Positions 32,554 to 40,404 of a DNA stretch of 64,000 nucleotides are shown here, in pieces. A program made the position numbers and the translations under genes. The DNA is from Maricaulis maris_C (GTDB lineage: Bacteria; Pseudomonadota; Alphaproteobacteria; Caulobacterales; Maricaulaceae). The notes below the pieces were generated by a model. That model was not told the origin of the DNA. It saw only the letters and a list, made by a program, of their open reading frames with translations, and did no database searches. Position 1 is the first letter of the stretch. Each line of letters opens with the position of its first letter. The stretch spans positions 620,001-684,000 of the forward strand of contig NZ_JAGDYT010000001.1 of assembly GCF_049116555.1 (NCBI RefSeq), written 5' to 3'.

Positions 32554-34029
32554 TCAGTCCGCGATCAGCGCCCGCACATCATCGGTCATCTCGATCAGGG
32601 ACGGCTCGTGGATGTACATCATGTGGCCCGCCTCGTAGTAGCGGAAGTGGACACGGTCCTGGATGAAGCCGGGCTGGTTGAACATCAGCTCAGCCGCGAA
32701 GAAGGGCGTTGCCAGGTCGTAATAACCCTGCTGGACCAGCACTTCGAGATCGCTGTTCTGGCGCATGGCGCGAGAGATCCAGGGCGCCACATTGATGTAG
32801 TTGTTATTGCCCGAGCGACCGGCATCCCAGTTCCAGCCGCGCACGCCACCGATGGTGGAATAGTATTCCGTCATCTCGACACCCAGCGTGCGGCCGAAGT
32901 AGTCGAGCATGGAGGCGGTGAAGCTGGCATCAATGCCATAGAAGCTGGGATCGGTCTCCGGCGTGTCGCCGATACCGTCGACCTCGACACCGGTATAGCG
33001 GCTGTCCAGGCGTCCCACGGACAGGCCTTCATCCCGGCGCAGCTCACGCATGAAGCGCTGCAGCGAGACCCGCATATTGGCGCGGTCGAGGAAGGTTTCC
33101 GACAGGCCGGTGAAAGCGGAGAGCTGGCTGATCACTTCGGCTTCGCGAGCCGGGTCCAGGGTCACGCCGCGCATCAGCGCCGGCATGTAGTCCTCGATCG
33201 CAAACTCGCGGGACGCGGCGAGGAAGGCTTCCAGATCATCATTCCAGGCCGAGCGGTCGATCTTGCCGTGATACCAGGCGGTCGCGGCATAACCCGGCAT
33301 CAGGCCGACATAGCCGATATCATTGCCGTTCGACGTGTCGTCATAGCGGAAATCGAGCACGGTGGAGATCAGCGCCACGCCATTGATGGCCACGTCGGTA
33401 TAACCGCCTTCCAGCTGGTTCAGCAGTGAGCCGATGCGCAGCGTGCCATAGCTCTCGCCCAGCAGGTATTTCGGTGAATTCCAGCGCTGGTGTTCGGACA
33501 GCCAGATGCGGATGAATTGCGCCAGGCTCTCGCCATCCTCATTGACGCCCCAGAAATCCTCGGTCGAGCCCTCGCCCAGAGTGTGCGACCAGCCGGTACC
33601 GACCGGATCGACGAAAACGAGGTCGGCCACGTCGAGAATGGAGACCGTGTTTTCGACTGTGTCGAAGGGGGCCGCCCCGTCATCACCCGCGTCGGGCAGG
33701 ACCAGGCGCTGCGGGCCGAAAACGCCCATATGCAGCCACAGGCTGGCGGAGCCCGGACCGCCATTGAAGACAAAGGCGACCGGGCGTGTGCGCGGGTCAT
33801 CCATGCCGTCAGCGATATAGGTGGTCGCGAAGATGGAGGCGGTCGGATTGCCGTCCGCATCCCGCAGCCAGGTCTCGCCCGCTGTAGCGGTATAGCGGAT
33901 ACGCTCGCCATTGACGGTGACCTGGCCACGGCTTTCCCAGCTGCGCGGCTCGTCCATCGCGTCGTCCTGGGCGAAGGCCGGCAGGGTGAGGGCGACCGCG
34001 GCTGCGGCCGCGGCGATAAGTCGGAACAT
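32554..34029 (-). CDS. Secreted S10 serine carboxypeptidase family protein
   Basis: 491 residues with signal peptide MFRLIAAAAAAVALTLPAFA. S10 landmarks: FVFNGGPGSASLWLHMG (oxyanion region), VDPVGTGWS, nucleophile LLGESYGTLR, catalytic Asp in GYYDLATP, catalytic His in AGHMMY. ATG 34029 has GGGGAG 7 bases upstream. Probably removes C-terminal residues from peptides in the periplasm. Monocistronic. Confidence 0.9.
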   Translation of the reverse strand: MFRLIAAAAAAVALTLPAFAQDDAMDEPRSWESRGQVTVNGERIRYTATAGETWLRDADGNPTASIFATTYIADGMDDPRTRPVAFVFNGGPGSASLWLHMGVFGPQRLVLPDAGDDGAAPFDTVENTVSILDVADLVFVDPVGTGWSHTLGEGSTEDFWGVNEDGESLAQFIRIWLSEHQRWNSPKYLLGESYGTLRIGSLLNQLEGGYTDVAINGVALISTVLDFRYDDTSNGNDIGYVGLMPGYAATAWYHGKIDRSAWNDDLEAFLAASREFAIEDYMPALMRGVTLDPAREAEVISQLSAFTGLSETFLDRANMRVSLQRFMRELRRDEGLSVGRLDSRYTGVEVDGIGDTPETDPSFYGIDASFTASMLDYFGRTLGVEMTEYYSTIGGVRGWNWDAGRSGNNNYINVAPWISRAMRQNSDLEVLVQQGYYDLATPFFAAELMFNQPGFIQDRVHFRYYEAGHMMYIHEPSLIEMTDDVRALIAD

Positions 34030-34134
34030 GGTGAAACTCCCCGAGGATTGGACCGGTTTTGGTTGCCGGGGAGAGTAGGGCGCTCGTGCGATCAGGCAAA
34101 GCCCGCATGGTGTGCGGCTTTGCAACCGCCGGGG

Positions 34135-34911
34135 CTAGCGCTTCTTTTCGACCAGCAAGGTGGCGGGCCGGCGTTCGCGGGCGGTCTTGAAAAGCTGGAA
34201 GCTCTGATTGACGAAATTCGTCACATCGGTGAGCGAGCGCATGAAGCTCATCAAGTCCTCGGTCTTCTCGGCCTCGACCAGGCGCAGCGGCGCGGCCGGA
34301 TCGCCGCCCTCGAAGCGGACATAGAAGAGCGGTTCGCCGCGCTTGAGGATGAGATCCTTCTCCACATCATGCCATTCGAAGGCCCACATGTGGGGGCGCG
34401 GCCAGATGTCGGCCGGGAAGCGACCGCACAGCATGACGCCGGGTCGGCTCTGGGTCTCGTAATGCAGGAAGGGCGGGAACTGGTTCACATAGAGCGGATC
34501 GTCCGACACGAAGACATAGGGTGTCACCAGCTGCAGCATCGGCCGGGCCGGATGCCGCCACTCATTTTGCGGCGACATCATCAGGATTTGCTGCAGACCG
34601 GCAGGGCGGGTCGAGGCCTGCGGGCCCTCGATATTGGTCAGCTGGAGCTGGCCCTGGGCGTTGCGCACCATGCGCAGATGCACATCGATCGGGCAGGGAA
34701 TGGCATAATGCCGACGGTCGAACTCGATCGCGGCGGGGCAGGACAGGGCGGATTTCGAGGTCGCCGGCTTGTCATGATCGAAGCTGACCGGCTTCGGCGC
34801 ATCCCAGATCAGGCTCGATTTGTCGTCCTTCAGGAACCAGCCGGCCTTCATAACCCGGCGCTCGCCATGGGCGGCCTCGTCCTGCAGGCGGCGATAGAGT
34901 TTCACGAACAT
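34135..34911 (-). CDS. Hypothetical cytosolic protein
   Basis: 258 residues; family not recognised. No signal peptide or membrane helix. Rich in Trp, His and Pro, with SCPAAIEFDRRHYAIPCPID (paired Cys-Pro), WRHPARPMLQLVTPYVFVSD, FPADIWPRPHMWAFEWHDVE and a C-terminal amphipathic helix. GAGGGA about 9 bases before the ATG supports translation. It lies downstream of nothing on its strand, between rlmJ (divergent) and the S10 gene (105 bases on). Looks like a soluble enzyme or binding protein, beta-rich. Confidence 0.6.
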   Translation of the reverse strand: MFVKLYRRLQDEAAHGERRVMKAGWFLKDDKSSLIWDAPKPVSFDHDKPATSKSALSCPAAIEFDRRHYAIPCPIDVHLRMVRNAQGQLQLTNIEGPQASTRPAGLQQILMMSPQNEWRHPARPMLQLVTPYVFVSDDPLYVNQFPPFLHYETQSRPGVMLCGRFPADIWPRPHMWAFEWHDVEKDLILKRGEPLFYVRFEGGDPAAPLRLVEAEKTEDLMSFMRSLTDVTNFVNQSFQLFKTARERRPATLLVEKKR

Positions 34912-35016
34912 GGTGCGGCGTCCCTCAATGCTGTTCCGAGCCCCGCGAAAGCTAGGACAAGCCCGCGCCGGAGGCGAGGGCGGTTTTGCAGGTGGTGGCG
35001 TCCGGCGCCGCTCCGC

Positions 35017-35024
35017 GCTATAGC
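35017..35024 (+). promoter_or_regulatory. Candidate -10 element of rlmJ (leaderless start)
   Basis: GCTATAGC ends 6 bases before the rlmJ ATG, and the intervening GCCGCC contains no ribosome site. The arrangement resembles that of queC. Confidence 0.4.
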
Positions 35025-35030
35025 GCCGCC

Positions 35031-35924
35031 ATGAATTACCGCCACGCCTTCCATGCCGGAAACTTCGCCGATGTGCTCAAGCACTCGGTGCTCGCCCTGT
35101 GCCTTGAACATCTCAACGCCAAGCCGAAACCCTATCGGGTGATCGACACCCATGCGGGAATTGGCGGCTATGACCTCGCCTCGTCGGAAGCCGAGCGCTC
35201 GCCGGAGTGGAAGGACGGAATCGGCCGTCTCGTCGATGCCGACCTGCCCGAGCCGGTCCAGGCCATGCTCGGCCCGTGGCTCGATATTGTCCGCGACATG
35301 AATCCGGACGCTGTCACCGCTTATCCCGGTTCACCGGAGATCGCCGCCCGCCTGACGCGGGACGAGGATCGCGTGCATCTGTGCGAGCTGCACGAAGCTG
35401 ACAGCGAGACGCTGGACAATCGCTACCGCCGCGACGCCCGCGTAAAGGTCGAACGCCGCGATGGCTACAAGGCGCTGAAAAGCCTGGTGCCGCCGAAGGA
35501 AAAGCGCGGCCTGGTCCTGATCGACCCGCCCTTTGAGGATCGCGACGAGCTGGCCCATATGGCGGAAGCCGTGATGGGCGCCCTGGCCAAGTGGCCGACC
35601 GGAACCTTCATCTTTTGGCGCTCTTTGAAAAACCTCTGGGCCGCGGACCGTTTCGACAATGGTCTCGCCCAATGGCTGATTTCGGAGAAGGAGTTCGAGC
35701 CGGAGAAAATCCTGCGCGCCGATCTGTGGATTCGTGACCTCTCCGCCGAGGGCAAGCTGGCCGGTGCCGGCGTCGTCATCATCAATCCGCCCTTCACGCT
35801 TGAGGACAAACTGGTCGCCGCCATGCCCTGGCTGGCCGAAACCCTGGCCCAGGGCGATGGCTATGGCTGGCGCGTTGATGGCGGCCTGACCGAGGAAGAC
35901 CTCGAGGATATTGGCGACAGCTAG
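35031..35924 (+). CDS. rlmJ: 23S rRNA (adenine2030-N6)-methyltransferase RlmJ
   Basis: 297 residues. MNYRHAFHAGNFADVLKHSV is the family's N-terminal signature; catalytic IDPPFED near residue 165, PGSPEIAARLTR and LCELHEAD are also present. It methylates A2030 of 23S rRNA on free RNA. The C-terminal 36 codons (from KLVAAMPWLAETLAQGDGYG) have a diverged copy at 36695-36805, fused to a phzF start. No Shine-Dalgarno. Confidence 0.95.
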   Translation: MNYRHAFHAGNFADVLKHSVLALCLEHLNAKPKPYRVIDTHAGIGGYDLASSEAERSPEWKDGIGRLVDADLPEPVQAMLGPWLDIVRDMNPDAVTAYPGSPEIAARLTRDEDRVHLCELHEADSETLDNRYRRDARVKVERRDGYKALKSLVPPKEKRGLVLIDPPFEDRDELAHMAEAVMGALAKWPTGTFIFWRSLKNLWAADRFDNGLAQWLISEKEFEPEKILRADLWIRDLSAEGKLAGAGVVIINPPFTLEDKLVAAMPWLAETLAQGDGYGWRVDGGLTEEDLEDIGDS

Positions 35925-35936
35925 AACTGATCGACG

Positions 35937-36502
35937 CTAGAGGCGGACCTGGTCCAGACCGGGAACGAACCGGTCAGAATGGACAATCGCCAAAACGATC
36001 GCACCACTTGCGGCACAGAGGGCGATTGTCAGGATCCGGCCCGGGAGAACCCGCCGTGCGGCCATCCAGGTCAGCGCGAAAAGGATGGCGGTAACGGCAA
36101 CCGACACCGGATAGGGTCCGATGCCGAGCTCGATGCCCACGTTGCCCCGTCGTTGAGGTTGCCTGAAATCAGGGCGATGCTGCCGGCGACCAGTCTCATC
36201 ATGAATTGGAAACAGAGAACGCCATAGGCGATCATGGAGCCGGTCCGCTTCGCCACCCACCAGGCGATGGACGCGATCAGGACCGTCAGAACCGGCCCGG
36301 CCATGACGACGAGGATGCGATTGAGCCGGGATCCGAATTCGCTGTCGACGCTGCCAGCCTTGGCGACGGACAGCCACATGTCCACGCCGAGAGCTTCACC
36401 GGTCGCCCAGTGGCCGAACTGGTGGATCAGGTAGGTGAGCGGTCCCAGAATGACCAGACACAGGACCAGACCCGGATTGAAACGTGCAACGCGTGATAAC
36501 AT
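35937..36502 (-). pseudogene. Frameshifted M50-like membrane protein gene
   Basis: Two minus-strand frames together make one protein of about 188 residues. Frame one starts at ATG 36502 (AGGGAG upstream) with MLSRVARFNPGLVLCL, TM helices, and LIHQFGHWATGEALGVD; it runs to GNLNDGA near 36155. The protein then continues in the next frame as NVGIELGIGPYPVSVAV and ends in two helices. One base seems missing around 36150-36155 (GGGGCAACG; GGGGCNAACG would restore it). HQFGH corresponds to the HExxH zinc motif of M50 proteases but lacks the catalytic Glu. Either a decayed gene or a sequencing error in a live one. Confidence 0.65.
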
Positions 36503-36610
36503 GAGCGGATCTCCCTGAAGCCATCGAGCGTATTGGCGGACACATGTCAATTGTGCCGGTTGCTAGGGGTGCTTGCCTCGCTCCTTGATCTGCGTTGTTC
36601 AGGACGGACC

Positions 36611-36805
36611 ATGACTCATCGCTACGCCACTCTCGACGTCTTCACCGATCAGGCCCTGGGCGGCAACCCGCTTGCCGTCGTGTCCGGGGCAGACAAGCTG
36701 GTGAGTGCCATTCCGCGGTTGGCCGAGACCCTGGCCCAGGGCGATGGCTATGGCTGGCGCGTTGACGGCGCCCTGACCGAGGATGATCTGGACGAGGACG
36801 GGTAG
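36611..36805 (+). pseudogene. Chimeric ORF: phzF 5' end fused in frame to rlmJ 3' end
   Basis: 64 codons. Residues 1-28 (MTHRYATLDVFTDQALGGNP..., ending SGAD) match the first residues of the intact PhzF at 38697; residues 29-64 (KLVSAIPRLAETLAQGDGYG..., GALTEDDLDED) match the last residues of RlmJ at 35031-35924. The junction is at about 36692-36697. Both halves keep their frame. AGGA lies 6 bases before the ATG, so it could be translated, but neither part has an active site. It looks like the scar of a duplication between rlmJ and phzF. Confidence 0.8.
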
Positions 36806-36969
36806 GGGGCCTGACCTCGGTCGGGCGTTCATTGGGGTAGCGGCAGGCGCGGAACGCGCAAGCTATCCATGCAACACTCCCTGGCGGGTTGAATTCCGCC
36901 AACAAGTCGCCACCTTGGGTCAACGCGCGGGGGTGCGCGACTGACTTTGATACAAGGCTGGATGCTTCC

Positions 36970-37926
36970 ATGACACTTCAAACGTCGCCGGCCGGCGGGG
37001 CGCGGGTTGTCCTGTCGATCGACGGAATTTCAAAGACTTATGCCGGTGGTTTTACTGCGCTCAAATCTGTCAGCCTGGATATCAGGAAGGGCGAGATTTT
37101 CGCACTTCTTGGACCCAATGGGGCCGGGAAGACCACGCTGATCGGCATTATATGCGGCCTGGTCAACGCGTCGGGCGGACAGGTCGAGGTGTTCGGTCAC
37201 AACATTGGCGGCGATTTCCGGCTGACCCGCGGGCGCATTGGACTGGTGCCGCAGGAAATGTCGATCGACATGTTCACCAAGGTGAAGGATGCGGTCGCCT
37301 ATTCGCGCGGCCTCTTCGGCAAGCCGGCCGACCCCGACTATATCGAACAGGTGCTCAAGGACCTGTCCCTTTGGGACAAGCGCAATGAGCAGATGCGCGC
37401 CCTGTCCGGCGGCATGAAGCGCCGGGTGATGATTGCCAAGGCGCTGTCGCACGACCCCGACATTCTCTTCCTTGACGAACCGACGGCCGGGGTCGATGTC
37501 GAGCTGAGACAGGGCATGTGGCAGGTGGTCGAGAAGCTGCGCCAGCGCGGCAAGACGATCATCCTCACCACGCACTACATCCAGGAGGCCGAGGAAATGG
37601 CCGACCGGGTCGGGGTGATCCGCCAGGGCGAGATCGTGCTGGTCGAGGAGACCGCCACCCTGATGGCCAAGATGGGCCGCAAGACGCTCACCCTGCAGCT
37701 CGCCGAACCGCTGACGACCTTGCCGGAGGCGCTCGCCGTGGACGGGCTGAGCCTGGCCGAGGACGGTCATGCCCTGCATTTCGACTATGACACCCAGTCC
37801 GACCGGACCGGGATCACCACCCTGTTGAGCAATCTCAATGCGGCCGGTGTTTCGGTCCGTGATCTGGAGACACAACAAAGTTCGCTGGAAGAGATCTTCG
37901 TTGATCTCGTGGGAGGCGCATCATGA
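36970..37926 (+). CDS. ABC-2 type transporter, ATP-binding protein
   Basis: 318 residues. Walker A LLGPNGAGKTT, Q-loop LVPQEM, signature LSGGMKRR, Walker B ILFLDEPTAGVD, and H-loop TTHY. The C-terminal 90 residues are the regulatory extension common in drug or polysaccharide exporters. The ATG at 36970 matches family N-termini; no strong ribosome site. Overlaps the permease gene by ATGA, forming an exporter of unknown substrate. Confidence 0.92.
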   Translation: MTLQTSPAGGARVVLSIDGISKTYAGGFTALKSVSLDIRKGEIFALLGPNGAGKTTLIGIICGLVNASGGQVEVFGHNIGGDFRLTRGRIGLVPQEMSIDMFTKVKDAVAYSRGLFGKPADPDYIEQVLKDLSLWDKRNEQMRALSGGMKRRVMIAKALSHDPDILFLDEPTAGVDVELRQGMWQVVEKLRQRGKTIILTTHYIQEAEEMADRVGVIRQGEIVLVEETATLMAKMGRKTLTLQLAEPLTTLPEALAVDGLSLAEDGHALHFDYDTQSDRTGITTLLSNLNAAGVSVRDLETQQSSLEEIFVDLVGGAS

Positions 37927-38684
37927 ACTGGCGCGGCGCACTGACCATCTACAAGGCTGAAATGGCCCGCACCGGGCGGACGTTGATGCAGTCCATCCTC
38001 GCTCCGGTGATCTCGACCTCGCTCTATTTCGTCGTCTTCGGGGCCGCCATCGGCTCGCGCATGGAGTCGATCGACGGGATTGGCTATGGCGCCTTCATCG
38101 TGCCGGGCCTGGTGATGATGATGATCCTGATGCAGTCGGTTTCGAATGCCGCCATTGGCATCTATTTTCCCAAGTTCAACGGCACGGTCTATGAGCTGCT
38201 GTCGGCGCCGATCTCGGCGCTGGAGATTGTCACCGGTTTCGTCGGCGCGGCTGCAACCAAATCGCTGATCCTGGGCGCGCTGGTGATGACAACGGCCAGC
38301 TTCTTCGTACCGATGGAGATCCAGCACCCGTTCGTCATGCTGGCCTTCCTGGTGATGACCGCGGTGACCTTCTCCCTGTTCGGCTTCATTATCGGTATCT
38401 GGGCGGATAATTTCGAACAGCTCAATATCGTGCCCATGCTGATCGTCACGCCGCTGACCTTCCTCGGGGGCAGTTTCTATTCGATCTCTGTCTTGCCGCC
38501 CTTCTGGCAGACCGTCACCCTGTTCAATCCGGTCGTCTATTTGATCAGCGGTTTCCGCTGGAGCTTCTATGGTGTCGCGGACGTCGATATCGGCATCTCG
38601 CTGGCCGCGATTGCCGGTTTCTTCGCGCTCTGCCTCGTTATTGTCTGGCGCATTTTCAAGACCGGCTACCGACTCAAGACGTAA
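37923..38684 (+). CDS. ABC-2 type transporter permease
   Basis: 253 residues with six membrane helices in the ABC-2 pattern (AMARTGRTLMQSILAPVISTSLYFVVFG, IVPGLVMMMILMQSVSNAAIG, LNIVPMLIVTPLTFLGGSFYSI, FNPVVYLISGFRWSFYG). The GG-S-F-Y-S motif and following PFWQ are characteristic. Coupled to the ATPase gene; phzF starts 12 bases after its stop and is probably in the same transcript. Confidence 0.92.
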   Translation: MNWRGALTIYKAEMARTGRTLMQSILAPVISTSLYFVVFGAAIGSRMESIDGIGYGAFIVPGLVMMMILMQSVSNAAIGIYFPKFNGTVYELLSAPISALEIVTGFVGAAATKSLILGALVMTTASFFVPMEIQHPFVMLAFLVMTAVTFSLFGFIIGIWADNFEQLNIVPMLIVTPLTFLGGSFYSISVLPPFWQTVTLFNPVVYLISGFRWSFYGVADVDIGISLAAIAGFFALCLVIVWRIFKTGYRLKT

Positions 38685-38696
38685 GGAGTCTGCTCC

Positions 38697-39620
38697 GTGA
38701 CCACCCATCGCTATGCCATTTTCGACGTTTTCACCGACCAGGCCCTGGCCGGCAATCCGCTGGCCGTTGTTTTCGGTGCCGATGATCTCGACGACGTCGC
38801 CATGCAGGCCATCGCCGGCGAGTTCAACCTGTCCGAGACGGTCTTCATCTCCGAGCCGCGCGGACGCGATGCCGATTACGGCCTGCGCATCTTCACACCG
38901 CGCGAGGAATTGCCGTTTGCCGGACACCCGACCATCGGAGCCACAATCGCCCTGACGCTCGCCAGCGGGGCCTCAGAGGGCCAGCGCAAGCGCTTTGTAC
39001 TCGAGGAGACGGTCGGCGATATCACCGCCGATGGACGGGTCAATGGACCGCGCCATGGCTCGGCGCGCTTCTTCGCCCCGAAACTGCCCGAGCAGGTTGG
39101 CGAATTGCCGGAGTTTGACGGCATTGCTGCGGCGCTGGGTCTTCAGCCCGGTGATTTGCTGGACACGCCGGTGCGCGGCGGTATCTGGTCGGCCGGCGTG
39201 CCCTTTGCCATCGTGCCGGTGCGGGATCCTGCTCGACTGGCCGCGATCAATCTGGACCTGTCGACCTTCGAGCAGGTGTTTGGCGGCGCGGAGCCGGTCT
39301 GCGCCCTGGTGGTTTCAAAAGCGACCCTGACCGAGCACACGACCGACTGGCGGGCGCGCATGTTCGGTCCGCATCTTGGCATTGTCGAGGACCCGGCCAC
39401 GGGCGGTGCCGCGGCGGCCTTTGCCGGCCTGATCAGCGAGCAGGGCGGTCTCGGCGAGGGCGAGCATGGCGTCGACATCTATCAGGGCGTCGAGATGGGG
39501 CGGCCCAGCCTGATCCGCCTGCGCCTCAAGCATGAAGGCGGCAAGCTGACCGATCTCATGCTGGGTGGGGATGCGGTGAAGATCGCCGAGGGCGAGCTGT
39601 TCACGGGCGATATCCGCTGA
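38697..39620 (+). CDS. PhzF-family isomerase
   Basis: 307 residues. Diaminopimelate-epimerase fold with the PhzF signatures FDVFTDQALAGNPLAVV, NLSETVFIS (catalytic Glu), FTPREELPFAGHPTIG and DPATGGAAAAFAG. The start is GTG with AAGGAG 8 bases upstream. Most members outside phenazine clusters have unknown substrates. The first 28 codons have a diverged copy 2 kb upstream at 36611. Confidence 0.92.
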   Translation: MTTHRYAIFDVFTDQALAGNPLAVVFGADDLDDVAMQAIAGEFNLSETVFISEPRGRDADYGLRIFTPREELPFAGHPTIGATIALTLASGASEGQRKRFVLEETVGDITADGRVNGPRHGSARFFAPKLPEQVGELPEFDGIAAALGLQPGDLLDTPVRGGIWSAGVPFAIVPVRDPARLAAINLDLSTFEQVFGGAEPVCALVVSKATLTEHTTDWRARMFGPHLGIVEDPATGGAAAAFAGLISEQGGLGEGEHGVDIYQGVEMGRPSLIRLRLKHEGGKLTDLMLGGDAVKIAEGELFTGDIR

Positions 39621-39711
39621 GTGGAGCGGTGCGCGACCGCGTGCATGCTTGAGCGGCGGCTTGTCACTTATGTGCGGGCTGGCTAGAGATCGGAGACGCG
39701 TGGGGGCGGCG

Positions 39712-40383
39712 ATGATTCCAGTTGCTTTTGAGATGGAGAGCGAGGCGGTCGAGACCGAACTTGAGGCCCGTGTCGGCCCCGTCGGCAAATGGACCCAGGC
39801 CCGCGACGCCCAGCTCAAGGAGCTTTCAGACCTCGGCCTCCGTCCGGACATGACCCTGGTCGATCTGGGATGCGGTCCCTTGCGGGCGGGTCTCCAGTTG
39901 ATCAACTATCTCGATGAGGGACGCTATGTCGGTATTGATATTGATGCGGGCTCGATCGAGGCAGGCAAGGCGTTGGTGCGACGCTTTGGCCTGGAGGGCA
40001 AACAGGCCCGCCTGATCCATAGCGAAACATTCGGCCGGGTCGAGCTGAACCGGTTCGGGTTCGCGGACCGGATCTGGTGCTATCAGGTGATGATACACAT
40101 GCCTCGAGACGTCGCGCTGGACTGTATTTCGCAGATTGGCCGCATGCTCAAACCCGGTGGCAAGGCTTGGGTGACGGCGAGGGTCCAGGAAGAGGGTGAT
40201 GATTTCGCTGTCACGGGAAAGTGGCGTGGTTTCCCCATTTCAGAAGCCGGGCCGAGCTTTTTCGAGACCGCAGCAGAGGCGGCCGGCATGCGCTATGACA
40301 CGCTGCCATTCGGCGATCCCCGCAGCTTCAACAATAGCGGTCGGGTCGCCTGGAAAACACTGATTGAGTTCACCAAGCTCTAG
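39712..40383 (+). CDS. Class I SAM-dependent methyltransferase
   Basis: 223 residues. SAM-binding motif I VDLGCGPLRAGLQLINYL, motif II YVGIDIDAGSIEAG, and post-motif IWCYQVMIHMPRD. Substrate unknown. ATG 39712 is chosen since the preceding 21 codons have no similarity; the Met six codons later is possible. Converges with the hydrolase gene at 40405. Confidence 0.82.
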   Translation: MIPVAFEMESEAVETELEARVGPVGKWTQARDAQLKELSDLGLRPDMTLVDLGCGPLRAGLQLINYLDEGRYVGIDIDAGSIEAGKALVRRFGLEGKQARLIHSETFGRVELNRFGFADRIWCYQVMIHMPRDVALDCISQIGRMLKPGGKAWVTARVQEEGDDFAVTGKWRGFPISEAGPSFFETAAEAAGMRYDTLPFGDPRSFNNSGRVAWKTLIEFTKL

Positions 40384-40404
40384 ACCGCCGCGGATCGCGA
40401 TCCG

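Noticed and set aside
33490..35034. 514-codon plus-strand reading frame opposite the S10 peptidase and the 34135 gene
   Set aside because: Crosses gene boundaries on the other strand and lacks any known motif.
38697..39620. phenazine biosynthesis
   Set aside because: Only a PhzF-family gene is present; no other phz genes lie nearby, and most family members are unrelated to phenazines.
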